The position numbers were made by a program, and so were the translations under genes. Positions 24,120 through 35,739 of a DNA stretch of 64,000 nt are shown one piece after another (the stretch's first letter is position 1; every line of letters begins with the position of its first letter). Under the pieces are notes generated by a model. It was not told the origin of the DNA, did not search any database, and saw only the letters and a program-made list of their open reading frames with translations. Source of the stretch: Takifugu bimaculatus (lineage: Eukaryota > Chordata > Actinopteri > Tetraodontiformes > Tetraodontidae); the NCBI GenBank assembly GCA_004026145.2, contig CP034986.1, forward strand, positions 10,129,586 through 10,193,585, given 5' to 3'.

Positions 24120-25597
24120 CTGCACAAACCCCTGGTTCACAGGCAGCCAGCAGTGACCCATAGTAAAAAGATGGTTCAGAGGTGCTCACAGGGAGAATAT
24201 TGACTCCCTCCCAGACACAGTAACAGACTATGTCAACTTTTGTGAGGAGAATACCAAACCCACCAAGATTGTTTCGATGTTTCTCCAACAATAAGCCATG
24301 GATTAATCCAGAGATAAAAGCCCTCCCAACGGAGAAGAACTGGGCTTTCATATCAGGAAACCCCAACCCAAACCGGCTGAGCAGGAGAAGATGAAGAATC
24401 ACCTGCAGAAGAGTAACATCGGTGGTGTCTGGAGGGGACTCCAACTTAGGCCACAAAACACAAAGACTGAGACTGATGGAATGAGAATTGGGCAAATTAA
24501 CTGAACCATTTGCTCAACCGGTTTGACACCTGCCCCTAATCAATCCTCCTATTGCAGCCATATTGCCGTCCCCAGTGATCTTCCTCCCATGACCAGGTCC
24601 CACGTGGGAGGTGCCACCTACATCTAATGGAGCATCACCAAATAACTTCACACCTACACGCCAGTCTTGCCTCCTGGCTGGTAAACATCCTGCATTCTTG
24701 AAAGCATCCTTCCTGCCCCTGGTGGCCATGACCCCAACCCAAAGGAGCTCCACAGTTAGAGGCCAGTGGGGCTAATGTCTCTGGATAGACTCATCCTCAC
24801 CTACCTGCACCTGCTCGTGAGCCCATCCATATACCGCTGCAATTGGCCTGCCAACCCATCATTGGTGAGGACACGTCATCTACTTCCTCCAGTCATCGTT
24901 AGTTAATGCGGAGACAGCGGGGAGCACTGTGAGCGTCATGTTTTTTGACCTCTCGAGTGCCTTCAACATCATACAGCCCATCCTACTGGGGTACAAGCTG
25001 CAGTGAGCAGGAGTGGTTGGTTAAAGACTACCTCACCAACCGGCCACACTATGTGAGGGCACAGAACTGTGAGCCCATCAGGGCACTGGAGGGTACTGTT
25101 CTGGCTCCAATCCTGTTCACACACCTACACCTCAGACTCAGCTCCTCAACCCGCAACCTGCAGAAGTTCAATGAGGAATCATTGTTGCCAGCCTCATCAC
25201 TGACGGAGATGATTGGGAGTACAGGGGAAGAGATTCAGAACTTTGTGGATTGATGTCTGAGAACTGCCTCCAGAGTAACCCTGGAAAAACCAAGAAGTTG
25301 CCAATGAACTTCAGCAGGTGATAATCTTCTCCACCTCCACTGATGAGCATCCAGGGTACGGACATTAAGCAGTTGACCACCTACAAGTACTTGGATATTC
25401 ATTTTAAGAATAAACTTGTCTGGTCCCACAACATGGACACTCTATATAGGAAGGGTCACGCCAACTCTTCCTACACAGGAGACTGAAGTCTGTTGGTGTA
25501 CAGGGGACACTCTTCAGGACTTTTTCAGGACCTTTTATGACTGTGTGGTGACCATCTTTTATGGGGTAGCCTAAGCAGCATCTCAGCCCAGGACAGA
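24120..25597 (+). mobile_element. L2/Maui-like LINE relic, 5' part
   Basis: Broken frames on the plus strand resemble LINE ORF2, for example VTDYVNFCEENTKPTKIVSM near 24,220 and the stretch around 24,930-25,060 with MFFDLSSAFN-like codons, followed by a YADD-region remnant and FRTFYDCVVTIFYG before 25,570. Stops and frame breaks are frequent. The copy continues after the insertion at 25,598-26,284. Confidence 0.6.
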
Positions 25598-26284
25598 TGT
25601 AGTGTATTTCTTCATTAGCTCAAAAGGCTATGTAATGCTTGTGTGCCTATTCCTTAGCTCAAAAAAGGTCATGTGATGTTTAAATAGCTTATTTTGTATG
25701 TGAAGGATCTAAAATGCAATACTTAAGGGAATCTGAAAACATGAAATCAATCTCCGGAAGGGTGCCTTTGTCTTTCGGGGAATTTGGGTACTATAACTTG
25801 AGGCCTAGTTGAGAATAAGAAACCACTGAAATGCCAGGTGCAGTGCGGGGGAGGATATCCACAGTGATATTTGACCTACGGATGAACTTGTTGTTTTTAA
25901 AAAACCCAAAGAGATGTCATTGGACACCAGTAGAAGTGTAGAGGAGACAAAGGGGAGGAAAGCACCATTTTAGCCACCAATAGGAAGGGTTTAGGGAAAA
26001 TAAAGTAAAAGTAATCCACCAAAAAAAACAAAGAAAGTAGAATTATATAAGCAAAATAGGGCAAAATAGAAGAATGGCCCTCCACGCCCAGAATTTATAG
26101 TGTAAAAAGACAGGCACAAGCATAAGGTTTTCAGTTCTTCCTTGGTTTTCCCTTGGAATTGCTCATTTTTCCTCACCATTTTACTTCTTTCTTTTTGCTA
26201 ATAAACTTGACTCCACGAAGCTCTCGTGCTCAGTTTGGACTCAAAACATTTTGATCACGAAAACAAGGAAACCTTCACGTCAGA
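25598..26284 (+). mobile_element. LTR-like insertion in the LINE relic
   Basis: 687 bases that interrupt the LINE coding remnant. GACAGA lies on both sides (25,592-25,597 and 26,285-26,290), consistent with a six-base target duplication, and the LINE sequence resumes with AATTGGACTGG. The insert starts TGTAGTG, holds a TATATAA-like box (about 26,044) and an AATAAA (26,200-26,205) near its right end, and has no long ORF. This fits a solo LTR, but the right end is not a clean CA, so the class is uncertain. Confidence 0.5.
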
Positions 26285-26561
26285 GACAGAAATTGGACTG
26301 GCTAGTCAGGAGGGTTTGCTAAACTGACTGCTATGCTGGACAGACCCTCCCACCCCTCCAGGACAGTCTGCAGCATTAGGCAGTTCCGTCATTCAGGGAC
26401 TGCAGCCACCCTGCAAGAAGTAGAGGTACCACCGCTCATTCCTGCCCAACGCTGTCCGACTCTTCAATCAACATGTCCAAAACACCCGTCTTGTTCACCG
26501 CTACATCACAATAGATCAACACAGCCAAGTTTTCGTCTTCTCTACACCTATTTAACGGGAC

Positions 26562-26628
<67 letters not shown>

Positions 26629-26900
26629 GGATTTATGTGTAGCCATGTACATGTATGTAGATACATTGACGGTATTATACATTTTTATACTCCTTCTATA
26701 CTGGGTAGAGTTATTTCTATTTGTAGTTTTGACCCCTTTCCCCACAATACCCCCTGATAATTTAATGTTTTTATATTATTTTATACTTTGTATGCATTTG
26801 GTGATATTATCCCTTTATGCTGCTATCAACTTCAAATTTCTCCATTCTCAGACTATTAAAGGGTTATCTTATTATCTTATCTCATCTCATCTTATCAAAA
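26285..26900 (+). mobile_element. L2/Maui-like LINE relic, 3' part
   Basis: Continuation of the relic at 24,120-25,597, with CCCACCCCTCCAGGACAGTC and GCCCAACGCTGTCCGACTCT pieces of the LINE C-terminus, then a 3' tail of TTATCTTATCTCATC repeats at 26,866-26,898. An (AT)n microsatellite lies at about 26,563-26,622. Confidence 0.6.
26563..26622. repeat. (AT)n microsatellite
   Basis: About 30 AT units inside the 3' region of the LINE relic. Confidence 0.95.
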
Positions 26901-26984
26901 AGCTCATTTTCCTGTTTAGATGCCTCTTCACATGAGTATTTGAGCTGAATAAAAAACACATTGATTTTGTTTCTTGGAGCATAC

Positions 26985-27203
26985 CTTTGGAAGTCTTTGG
27001 TCCGGAGAACATCTCTGATGGAGGAAGTGAAGCCTTCAAAATACTGCCAACAGAGAGTTAAACAGTCATCTAACTTCAAGACATTGGCAAGAACACTGCA
27101 GATCACCAGCCAGGGTAGGAGGAGGAGCAGGACGGACAACAACAGAAGAAAACAGGCACATCCTGTACAATTACAATAATTATACAGAGGTTGATCCATC
27201 TTC
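26985..27203 (-). CDS. possible exon of an unrecognised membrane protein
   Basis: The minus-strand frame from ATG at about 27,203 codes a strongly hydrophobic stretch (CFLLLLSVLLLLLPWLVICS) and then LANVLKLDDCLTLCWQYFEG up to a consensus donor AAAG|GTATGC near 26,985. A pyrimidine-rich stretch ending in CAG (about 27,170) could be an acceptor. I do not recognise the family. It is neither inpp4b nor fga. It could be one exon of a small transmembrane protein or a chance ORF. Confidence 0.3.
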
Positions 27204-27799
27204 ATTCACACATATTTTGGAAATGCTCCAAAATGACAGCTTATTGAATGTCAGTGTTTAAGATGCTGTTGGAGGTCCTTGAGGTGTTTATAGCTCCATG
27301 CCCTATTGTAGACCATTTTGGAGTACGTGCTGACGCTTATGGCCTTAATATTTCCTAGTGTGAATTTCTTTCTTTCTGCACACCGCTTGCTCGCTGCCTA
27401 GTCCTTCTGAAATAGAAAGATTCCATCCCTCCATGCCCCACACAATGGATTGGGAGTATCCTATTCTGTATGAAATAGGAGAAAATAAAAGATGCATTAT
27501 AAGGGTAAATTTTACAAGCTCTGGCAACCCTTTCTACGATACATGGAAGGCGAATTTGAGTTATATGAAACAAACTAATAAGCATAGCAATCATTATCTG
27601 TTGCGCAACCCACTCAATGTTTACTGCAGTTTGCCAGGCTTGAAGGAAAACACAGGGAGGGAGCAGGAGAGTTTTTAATATAGGAAGATGGTCGAGAGAG
27701 AAAGAGCAGGGTTAGGGATTGATTTTGAGCAAGCTCTGCCAATGGGTCTGATTTAGACAAACGTCACTAGTACAAGGGGACGGCTAATGTGGAAAAACC

Positions 27800-28115
27800 C
27801 CTGGACATTAGGGTTGGGGAGTTAGGGTTAGGGTTAGGGGCTAGGGTTAGGGTTAGCCCTAAAGGGTAAGGGTTAGGGAGTTAGGGGTTAGGGTTAGGGG
27901 CTAGGGTCAGGGTTAGCCCTAAAGGGTAACAGTTAGGGAGTTAGGGCTTAGGGAGTTAGGGGTTAGGGTTAGCCCTAAAGGGTAAGGGTTAGGGTTAGGG
28001 AGTTAGTGGTTAGGGTTAGGGGATTAGGGTTAGGGAGTTAGGGAGTTAGGGTTAAGGGTGGGGGTTAGGGTTAGCCCTAAAGGGTAAGGGTTAGTCGTTA
28101 GGATTAGCCCTAAAG
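27800..28115 (+). repeat. TTAGGG-like repeat with CCCTAAAGGG foldbacks
   Basis: GGGTTAGGGTTAG blocks are regularly interrupted by TTAGCCCTAAAGGGTAAGGG, a short head-to-head inversion of the same motif, at least five times. Confidence 0.85.
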
Positions 28116-28915
28116 TTCTGAATGTATGGAAAAAAGACACTTCGATGAAAATGTTTTAAAGTTTATGATGACAAAAATAATACACAACTACTGTTGAAAC
28201 ACGTGTGTGAGTGCATGTGTTCTACAAGCGATGCTGGGATTAAAATTTGCGCAGCCTCCAGGATAATCAGGTTAAGGATTAATCTGTCACGGCAGCAGAA
28301 CGCATGTGATTCTTGATTCTCCATCTGTGATCCCCCCCTCTTCTTCAAAAACATCCTCACAAATGACCTGGACTAGTTTCTTCAATGATCAATTCCAGGA
28401 TCATCTGGAACACTTGGGTACGTCAACAGAAAGAAAAAATCAACAGCCTTGGAGGACCGTTTCTTTTTATCCCCAGAATTATGAATTAGTTTGACATGAG
28501 ACCCTAACCGAGACCTACCTGACCACTATGTACTGTTGACGGACAGAAACATTTAGAGAACGCCATCGTTGTTGGGATAAAATACTTGCTGTTGCAGTTC
28601 TTTCAGGTTGTGGAAATAAAAATCCTTGAAAGCAGTGTTGAAAATAGCTTTTCAAATAAAACTGCTGTTCTTTCCGATGCCATGTATTTTAGCTCGAGAA
28701 AATATAGAGAGAAGAAGAAAAATGGAGCATATAATATGAATAATCCATCTTGTCTGTCTCCAAACTGACCCTAACCCTGCTCTCTTCTGTCGTCATCACA
28801 AGATTAAAACAGAGTTGCATCATGGGAAATAAACAAAGGAATGAAGCTTTTCACATTATTACATTCATGTTCATGTCTGTGTGTTTGTGTATCATTGCTA
28901 ATTTGATCTGTGATC
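28116..28915. other. no recognised feature
   Basis: Unique-looking sequence with short ORFs in both directions and no convincing exon. Confidence 0.3.
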
Positions 28916-28919
28916 ATGA

Positions 28920-29665
28920 TTCCCTCCTCTCCTCTCCTCTCCTCTCCTCTCCTCTCCTCTCCCTCCTCCCCTCTCCCATCCCCTCCTCCTCTCCTCTCTT
29001 CTCCCCTCCTCTCCTCCCTCTCCCATCCCCTCCTCCTCTCCTCTCCTCCTCCGCCCTCTTCCTCATCCTCTCCCCTCCCCTCCTCCCTCGCTCCTCCTCT
29101 CCTCCTCCCCTCTTCCTCCTCCTCCCTCTCCTCTCCTCTCCCCTCCCTCTCTCTAGTCTCTCCTCTCCCGCTCCCCTCATCACCCCCCTCCCCTCTCCTA
29201 TCTCCCCCCCTCCCCTCTCCTCTCCTCCCCTCCCCCCCCCCCCCTCTCCCCCCCTCCCTCTCCCCCCTCCCCTCCCCCCTCCCCCTCCTCCTCCCCCCTC
29301 CCCCCCCCCCCTCCCCCTGCAAGCTCCCCTCCCCCCCCCCCCCCCCCTCCCGCTCTCCCCCCTCCCCCTCTCCCTCCCCTCTCCTCCCCTCCCCTCCTCT
29401 CCTCCCCTCTCCCATCCCTCCTCCCTCCCGCATCCCCCCTCTCCTCCTCTCCCATCCCCTCCTCCTCTCCTCCCACCTCCCCCCTCCTCCCCTCCTCTCC
29501 TCCTCCTCCCTCCTCTCCTCCTCCTCCCCTCTCCTCTCCTCATCCCTCCTCTCCCCTCTCCCCTCCTCCTCCCTTCCTCCCCTCTCCCTACCGCTCCTCT
29601 CCCCTCTCCCTCTCCCTCCTCATCCTCCCCCTCCTCTCCTCTCCTCCCCTCTCCCATCCCATCCC
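28920..29665 (+). repeat. 740-base polypyrimidine tract (CCTCT-rich)
   Basis: Almost pure C and T on the plus strand, starting as (CTCCT)n and passing through long C runs at about 29,230-29,350. ORFs of 200-316 codons across it are low-complexity artefacts. Confidence 0.95.
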
Positions 29666-30268
29666 CATTTTTCTTCCGGGACCACCAAAAAAATAAATAA
29701 AACTAACAAATGAACAAAAACCACGCCCCAGCAACAATATTAATACTGCACTCGTGAAACAGAAGCAAGGAAAGTATCGCCTGATAAATGATAAATTAAT
29801 GCAGATAACAACTTAACGTTAGCTTGCATTAGCATTAGAGTGCGTCATTTTTGGTAGTAGAATAATGATTCTATTACCTTAACCTTACCTGGATGGACGA
29901 GAACCTTCAAAGACATTGGCATGCATACTAAACTTATTTTAAGTAGTTGTGAAACCTTTTTTTTTCTAAATCTAATTTTTCTAAAGAATTGTTTTTCTGT
30001 AAAATTCAACACTTAGTTTCACTCGAAGCCAAACTACATAACTCAAATGAACCCTAACTCTTTTTGTTCTCCCTATTTGCATTGCCTCTCCTCTTCTCCT
30101 TCCCAGCAGAATTTTCTTGGGTAAGAATCTGTTAATTTGTGACTTTATATCAAGGAAAGAGCAGCAGCTGAAGTGAGCACGAGTATTTATTGATTGAGTT
30201 CATTCAGATCAATCACATTTGAACAGTAGAAAATCAAACTCAAACTTGAAGCTGATGGACAGAAAAAA
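29666..30268. other. fga 3' flank / UTR
   Basis: AT-rich sequence 3' of the fga stop on the minus strand, expected to hold the 3' UTR. No further exon was seen. Confidence 0.4.
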
Positions 30269-33200
30269 TTAAAAAGCAGCTGATCTGATGAACATTCTCA
30301 CAGCTTTCAGGCTGTAGCTGCTGTTGAATGTTGACCACACAACGCCATTGTGGACTGCTGGGTTTTTCTCTGGGTTGTACGAACCTCGATAATAAACGCC
30401 ATTGAGATTGGCTGACTGGCACCTGTTGTACCACCACCCTCCCCCGTACACCTCTGCACAGTTCTGGTCCCACTTATCATTGTCCTTGTCGAAAGTGCTG
30501 AACTTCATCCCGTCGTGTGACAAGGACGGTGCCATATCTGACCCGGACAGCACCAGGGCATCGCCCCCCTCCCCAGAGTACCCCGACACATGTAGGGGGA
30601 ACCCTTCTTCCTCTGAGCCGACCCTGAGCGTATACTCTGCTGTAGCAGCACCTCCTTCCCAGTCCTCCATCTCCACCTTTAAAAGGGTCTCACTCTGACT
30701 GGTCAGCCAATGGAGGTTCTGGTTGCCCAGCCAAAACTCTCCCCTCCCATCTGCATCCACTGACCCAAACCCAGAGCGATATTCATCCCAGGACTGGTTG
30801 AAGCTGACTGCTCCACTCTCTCTTTGCTGCACTAACAACCAACCGCCCATCAGCCCTTCCTGCTGGCAGTACACCTCCACCACCTGATCAGATTGTGTGC
30901 CACCAGGTCTGATCTGAAATAAGCCATTTGTTTCCCCTTTCAGGTGGTACTGGTGCGCTTCCACACAATCTGTAAACAAAGAGGGGTACACCACAGACCA
31001 GCAGTTAGCGCAGACCAGCCTGGCTAGCTGAAATTCTAAATGCATTAAAAGGGTTAAAATGCTCTATGTTCTTTTGTTAATTTCCTTTTTGAATCTTGAG
31101 ATCAGTTAAGAACAACCAAACCTTTTTGAGTGGAGGCTCATTTTAAACTCTATATGTTTCAAACAGGAAATGAAAAATACATTTTCTTTGATTCCATAGT
31201 GATGAAATTTTCTCCACTTATAATTTAGAACATTATGCTAAAATTGAATGTTGAGCAGTAGGAACAAATAAAGATTGTGCTCATTTACTTTTCCTCCACA
31301 CATAGCTACCTGGTACTAAAGTGTGCTATCTGGCTAAGTGCAGATTTTAGTCCAGGGGATGAGGGTTGGGTACCTTTTCCTACATAATCAGCGTTTCGTT
31401 TAACATGCGTGCTCTTTACACTTCGGGCGTGGAGGTCGGGAAGGTCATCATCTGCATTGGCTGTCGTAAACGCGCCAAAGTCAAATGGATCCACAAGTAT
31501 AGCTTTGGAAGATCCCAACAGGCTCCCCTTTGCACCACCAGTGTGGATGGAGGACGACGATGATGATGACGATGATGATGACGATGATGATGACGAAGTC
31601 TGGGTGAGGGTGGGGAACAAGGAGCTCAGCTCACCCTTGCTAAAGTCTGTAGCGGTCTGGCACTCCGGGCCTCCCTCCACCACTTCCTCCCTCTGTTCCA
31701 CCGGTCCTTCCTTTGTGTTGATGATGGTGGTCTTGATCCTCTTGGTGCACTCGGCCATTTTGGTGGAAATGTGGGTCTTACTTGACATCCCGTCAAAACC
31801 TCCATCAAACAAACCACCCCCTCCTTGTCCACTCAGTTCAGTGATGGATTTAGAGGAGGTGGCAACAGAAGGGGAGGATCTAGTTGAAGAGTAAGAAGTA
31901 CCTGGAAGCTTGGAGACAGTTGCTGGAGATGAACTAGAACCTTCTTGTTCAAGAATCAGCTTGACTGTGCTGATCTGAAAGAGAAAGGAAAAATTAACTT
32001 GAAATGGTTGAGACGGTTTGTGTACAATTTCCATCTGTGGTTTTTAAAATTTAGTTCTCAATCACAAAATTTGCAAATGTTTTTTTTTTATTTTGAACTT
32101 TCTGCCATCCAAAGGGAAGAGAATTGATCTGTGAAAATGATATATTTGATACTTGTGATATTTTGATTTTGAAATACACAAATTTGGTCGCTGAAATAAA
32201 TATCACTGACTCAAACGTATTTATTTATCTTAGAAAAGTTGAATTGAAATTGTTGAGATCACAAGTGGGTGTAGACGGTAACGTCATCAATGTTTCAGTA
32301 TTTACAGTCAAATCTTTACATTTGAAATTGCCTGACTCTTCTCTTACGTATGGAGAACAGAAGTTATGAATCCAGGCTCTGATGAATTCCATCATAAAAC
32401 TAATTAGCAGAATTCGAAATGTTCCTGCTACAAATTCCCCCGTCAAGAACAATACGATTTAAAATACTTTGAAAATTTGTGAGAAAAGAAAACTTGGTAA
32501 ATTTGGTATATTGAAAAAATAAGAGCTTGGCCTGACCTCGTGGAACATGTCTTCTCTTTGTTGTCCGTCCACGGGTTTCGATTTATGCAAACTGTCAACG
32601 GGGTCATCCTTCAGCGGCCTGCTCTTCATCACATACAGGGTCTTGACACTCTCAACGCTCTGAGCTGACTGAGAGTCCAGTTGCGTCAGCTGGAAAATAA
32701 TGGAAAAAAGGTCAATTCTTTTTTGGTGAAATGGAACCCCGACTTCTTCATAGTGGCTGCCTCCTAACTTTGTTGCTAGCTTCATCTGACCTGTTTCTCC
32801 AGAGCCACGTAGCTTCCAACCTCCATCTGATAGGCAGAGTAACGCTCACACGATCCTTTGCAGGATCGGAGCTTAATATCAATATCAACCTGTGGGAGGG
32901 GAAAGCATGAAAAACTGTCACCGCGCAAGGAAGAAATCTTTTCCAAATGTTGAAAGTTAATATTTAAATATTTTTTAAAAATCTAATATAAATTACATTT
33001 TTGCAAGTAAAATGGCAGTTTTACATTGATAACAGAGTTGAAGAAGTTCAAGGAGCTGTTGAAATGAAACGTCAAGGCTCATATAAAGAGGCTAAGAGCT
33101 AATTCTGTGATAGTGTGTTAACTGGTTGATGAAGCTGGCTCATTTAATTGCAAACAAGCCAAGTCTATTGTTTGAAACATCCATTTCATCCTTTCCTGAA

Positions 33201-34174
33201 TGTTCATGATAAAACTGAGATCCAGTTCTGACCAGATCCTCAAAATGAATCCAGAATTCTCAAACACAGCCTCACCTCAAGTCTCTGCATCTCCATAACC
33301 TGGTCCCTGACCCGGTCCTTCAGGGCGGCCAAGGTCTTCAGCTGAGAGTCGATCTTTATCTTCATATCAGTGATGCTCCGACGCAGATTCTGGGCCAAAG
33401 CTGTGATAGTTGTTGTTGCTACCTGATAGGAGATATTTTGATGAACATTCTGCTTGATGTTTAAAGAATTTATGGGAGATGCATTAGAATCAATACAGAA
33501 CTTTATGGATGTGAACACACTGACCAGAATCCACAGTAAGTTTCTCCTTCAGGTAGTTGTAGGTCTGTTCAGACACCTGGTTTGCTGAGCGGAATTTGGC
33601 CTTGTTCTGGTCCAGGAGGTTTCTGATCTTTTCGATCTTCTTCAGCAGGTCAATGTCATGTTTGTCCATCAGACCCTGAATCCTGCACCCCGATGGACAT
33701 TTAGGACCCTTTTAGATGACAGGAGAGAAAGAATGACACGTGCTGGTGCTGAGACAGAGCTAGCGTGACAACACCAACGGCCATACCCAGTCGTCATCAC
33801 TGCAGAAGGGCCACTCCTTCTGTGAGGCACACTTCTCTGATCTGGTGCTGGGTTCTACAGGTCGAGCTCCTCTTGGATCCAGAGATCCCACCTAGAGACA
33901 CAATGTCCAAGTTGACCATGTTAGACTTTAGCAACATCTAAGAGTTGCGTAATGCTGCATGAGGTTGCTCTCACAAAGTTAGTGCCAAACTAGGCCAAAT
34001 ATCGTCCATAGTTACAAAGTTTTGAAGTTTTTAAATATTTGAATGCTTCTACTGAGGAAAACAAATCCAATTTTTTTACATTGAAAATTGCCATTACTGG
34101 AAAATAAATGTGATTCTCACCACAAAAGCAGCACAGTACAAAGTGAGGTAAACGAGGAGAGTCACTCGCTCCAT
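30269..34174 (-). CDS. fga: fibrinogen alpha chain (alphaE-type, with C-terminal globe)
   Basis: Eight coding exons with agreeing phases: 34174-34121, 33891-33787, 33708-33525, 33418-33276, 32889-32791, 32689-32537, 31974-31374 and 30969-30269, about 679 residues. Fibrinogen is the secreted clotting precursor. Exon 1 gives a signal peptide (MERVTLLVYLTLYCAAFV). Exon 2 has the thrombin site DPR|GARPVE and CASQKEWPFCSDDDW. Exon 3 has CPSGCRIQGLMDKHDIDLL, the first disulfide ring, followed by coiled coil and the second ring (LRSCKGSC). Exon 7 is the flexible alphaC region with a poly-Ser run. Exon 8 is a full fibrinogen C-terminal domain (GGWLLVQQRE, EFWLGNQNLHWL, FSTFDKDNDKWDQNCAEVYG, GGWWYNRCQSANLNGVYY). 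The exon 7 donor at 31,374 (AAAG|GTACC) keeps the frame; read-through ends at a stop 21 codons later. The family and completeness are certain. Confidence 0.96.
31553..31600. repeat. (GAY)n trinucleotide repeat coding poly-Ser
   Basis: GAC/GAT repeats on the plus strand read as TCG/TCA serine codons of fga exon 7 on the minus strand, giving a run of about sixteen serines in the alphaC connector. It is probably length-polymorphic. Confidence 0.9.
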
Positions 34175-34990
34175 CTTCCCTGCTGGGTGTCGAATGTGGC
34201 TCCACCGCTGCTCATGAACATATGAAGCCTCAGACCAACAAACGACCTGTGAATCATCAGCAAACCATCAGGTCAGATGAAGAAACACCATCGATCGGAA
34301 CAGAGTGCAGATCAGTCACTGAACTACTTACGGTCAACCAAAGCAAACAGAACAAAGAGCAACAAAGAAAACATGACTCAAATGTCCAAAAAAACAAAGT
34401 CTTCTGGTATATGACACATGAAGTTCTGGTTTCATGATCACGCAGAAGCACCAATCAAATTATAACATCACGTAAAGGAAAAGAGGTGTCACCACAATCT
34501 ATGGCAAGATAAGGCCAAGTTCTGGCTTTGCTGAAGACATTAACCTGATTTAGCACCTCTCTGTTGAGAATGCTGTGCTAATATTCAGCAGAATGAATTC
34601 TGCAGTTTAGGTCTTCTAGACAAGAACCTAAAATTAGATAATTGCACAGCAAAGCTAACGACCCAACAATGCTGTTGCTTTGTGTTTAACAGATTATTGA
34701 TGCTTCTTTTTAGATGGTGAAATCTGTGTAAATATTAGCAATTTTACGTAAGTAACAAATCTGTCGGAAAGGTAATTTTGGACCAGTGAAACATTAACCA
34801 GAAGCAGAAGATTAAATCAATACAGTCTGAACTTTCCTGGAGCATTAGTGAACATCACATCTTGTGGGGGTGTAGTCACACTGACTGATGAAAACATTGA
34901 CTCACTCCGATATAACTTGGTCCATGTTAAGCATATTTCTGACCTCTCCACACAGCAACAGCTGAAGTAGCCACGGTAACTGAAAGGGTT
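34175..34990. other. fga upstream region
   Basis: Should hold the liver promoter of fga on the minus strand. No specific factor site can be claimed, and no other gene was seen. Confidence 0.35.
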
Positions 34991-34999
34991 GTTCCCCTT

Positions 35000-35290
35000 T
35001 TAGACAGACAGGCAGGCAGACAGGCAGGCAGACAGACAGACAGGCAGACATGACAGGCAGACAGACAGACAGGCAGTCATGACAGGCAGGCAGACAGACA
35101 GGCAGTCATGACAGGCAGACAGACAGACAGGCAGTCATGACAGGCAGACAGACAGGCAGTCATGACAGGCAGGCAGACAGACAGGCAGGCAGGCATGACA
35201 GGCAGGCAGACAGACAGGCAGGCATGACAGGCAGGCAGACAGACAGGCAGTCATGACAGGCAGACAGACAGACAGGCAGTCATGACCAAA
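35000..35290 (+). repeat. GACAGGCAGACAGACAGGCA minisatellite
   Basis: (CAGA/CAGG)n tetramers organised in units that end GGCAGTCATGACAGGCAG, repeated about eight times. Confidence 0.95.
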
Positions 35291-35739
35291 ACTGACCCCG
35301 TTTTAATCAGAAAATCCAATTGGCACGTCTGACTCCTCTTCACATGAGGAAAACTGCATTTCTTTCATTTAGTGAAAGGAAGCAGGGTAAAACTGTCTGG
35401 ATGTAAGTGGAACCAGTGGGAACTGGTTTTGTCTGTCTGCTCCACTCTAGTCTCAATATAAACAGGTGAGAAACATGATTAGATTCAACTTTATTGTTAT
35501 TGCACATGTACAGGTACAGAGCAACAAAATGCAGTTTAGCATCTAACCAGAAGTGCAAAAGAAGCAGCAAGTGAGGATAATAACTTAATAAATACAGTAT
35601 GTGCGGTTATTTTTACAATCGTTTACCGGGTTGTGCTATAAACATATTTTACAGATGCTGTGTACATTAAATGCCTTAGACTATAAGTGCAGGGGAGAGA
35701 CGCCGGGCCTCGCGATGTGCTCGCGCCGCCATCTTGGTG

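Noticed and set aside
28804..29713. Proline/leucine-rich and glycine/arginine-rich ORFs
   Set aside because: They are translations of a pyrimidine tract and its complement.
31310..31374. Donor at 31,310 (CCAG|GTAGCT) for the last fga intron
   Set aside because: It would put the globe domain out of frame. The donor at 31,374 keeps the frame.
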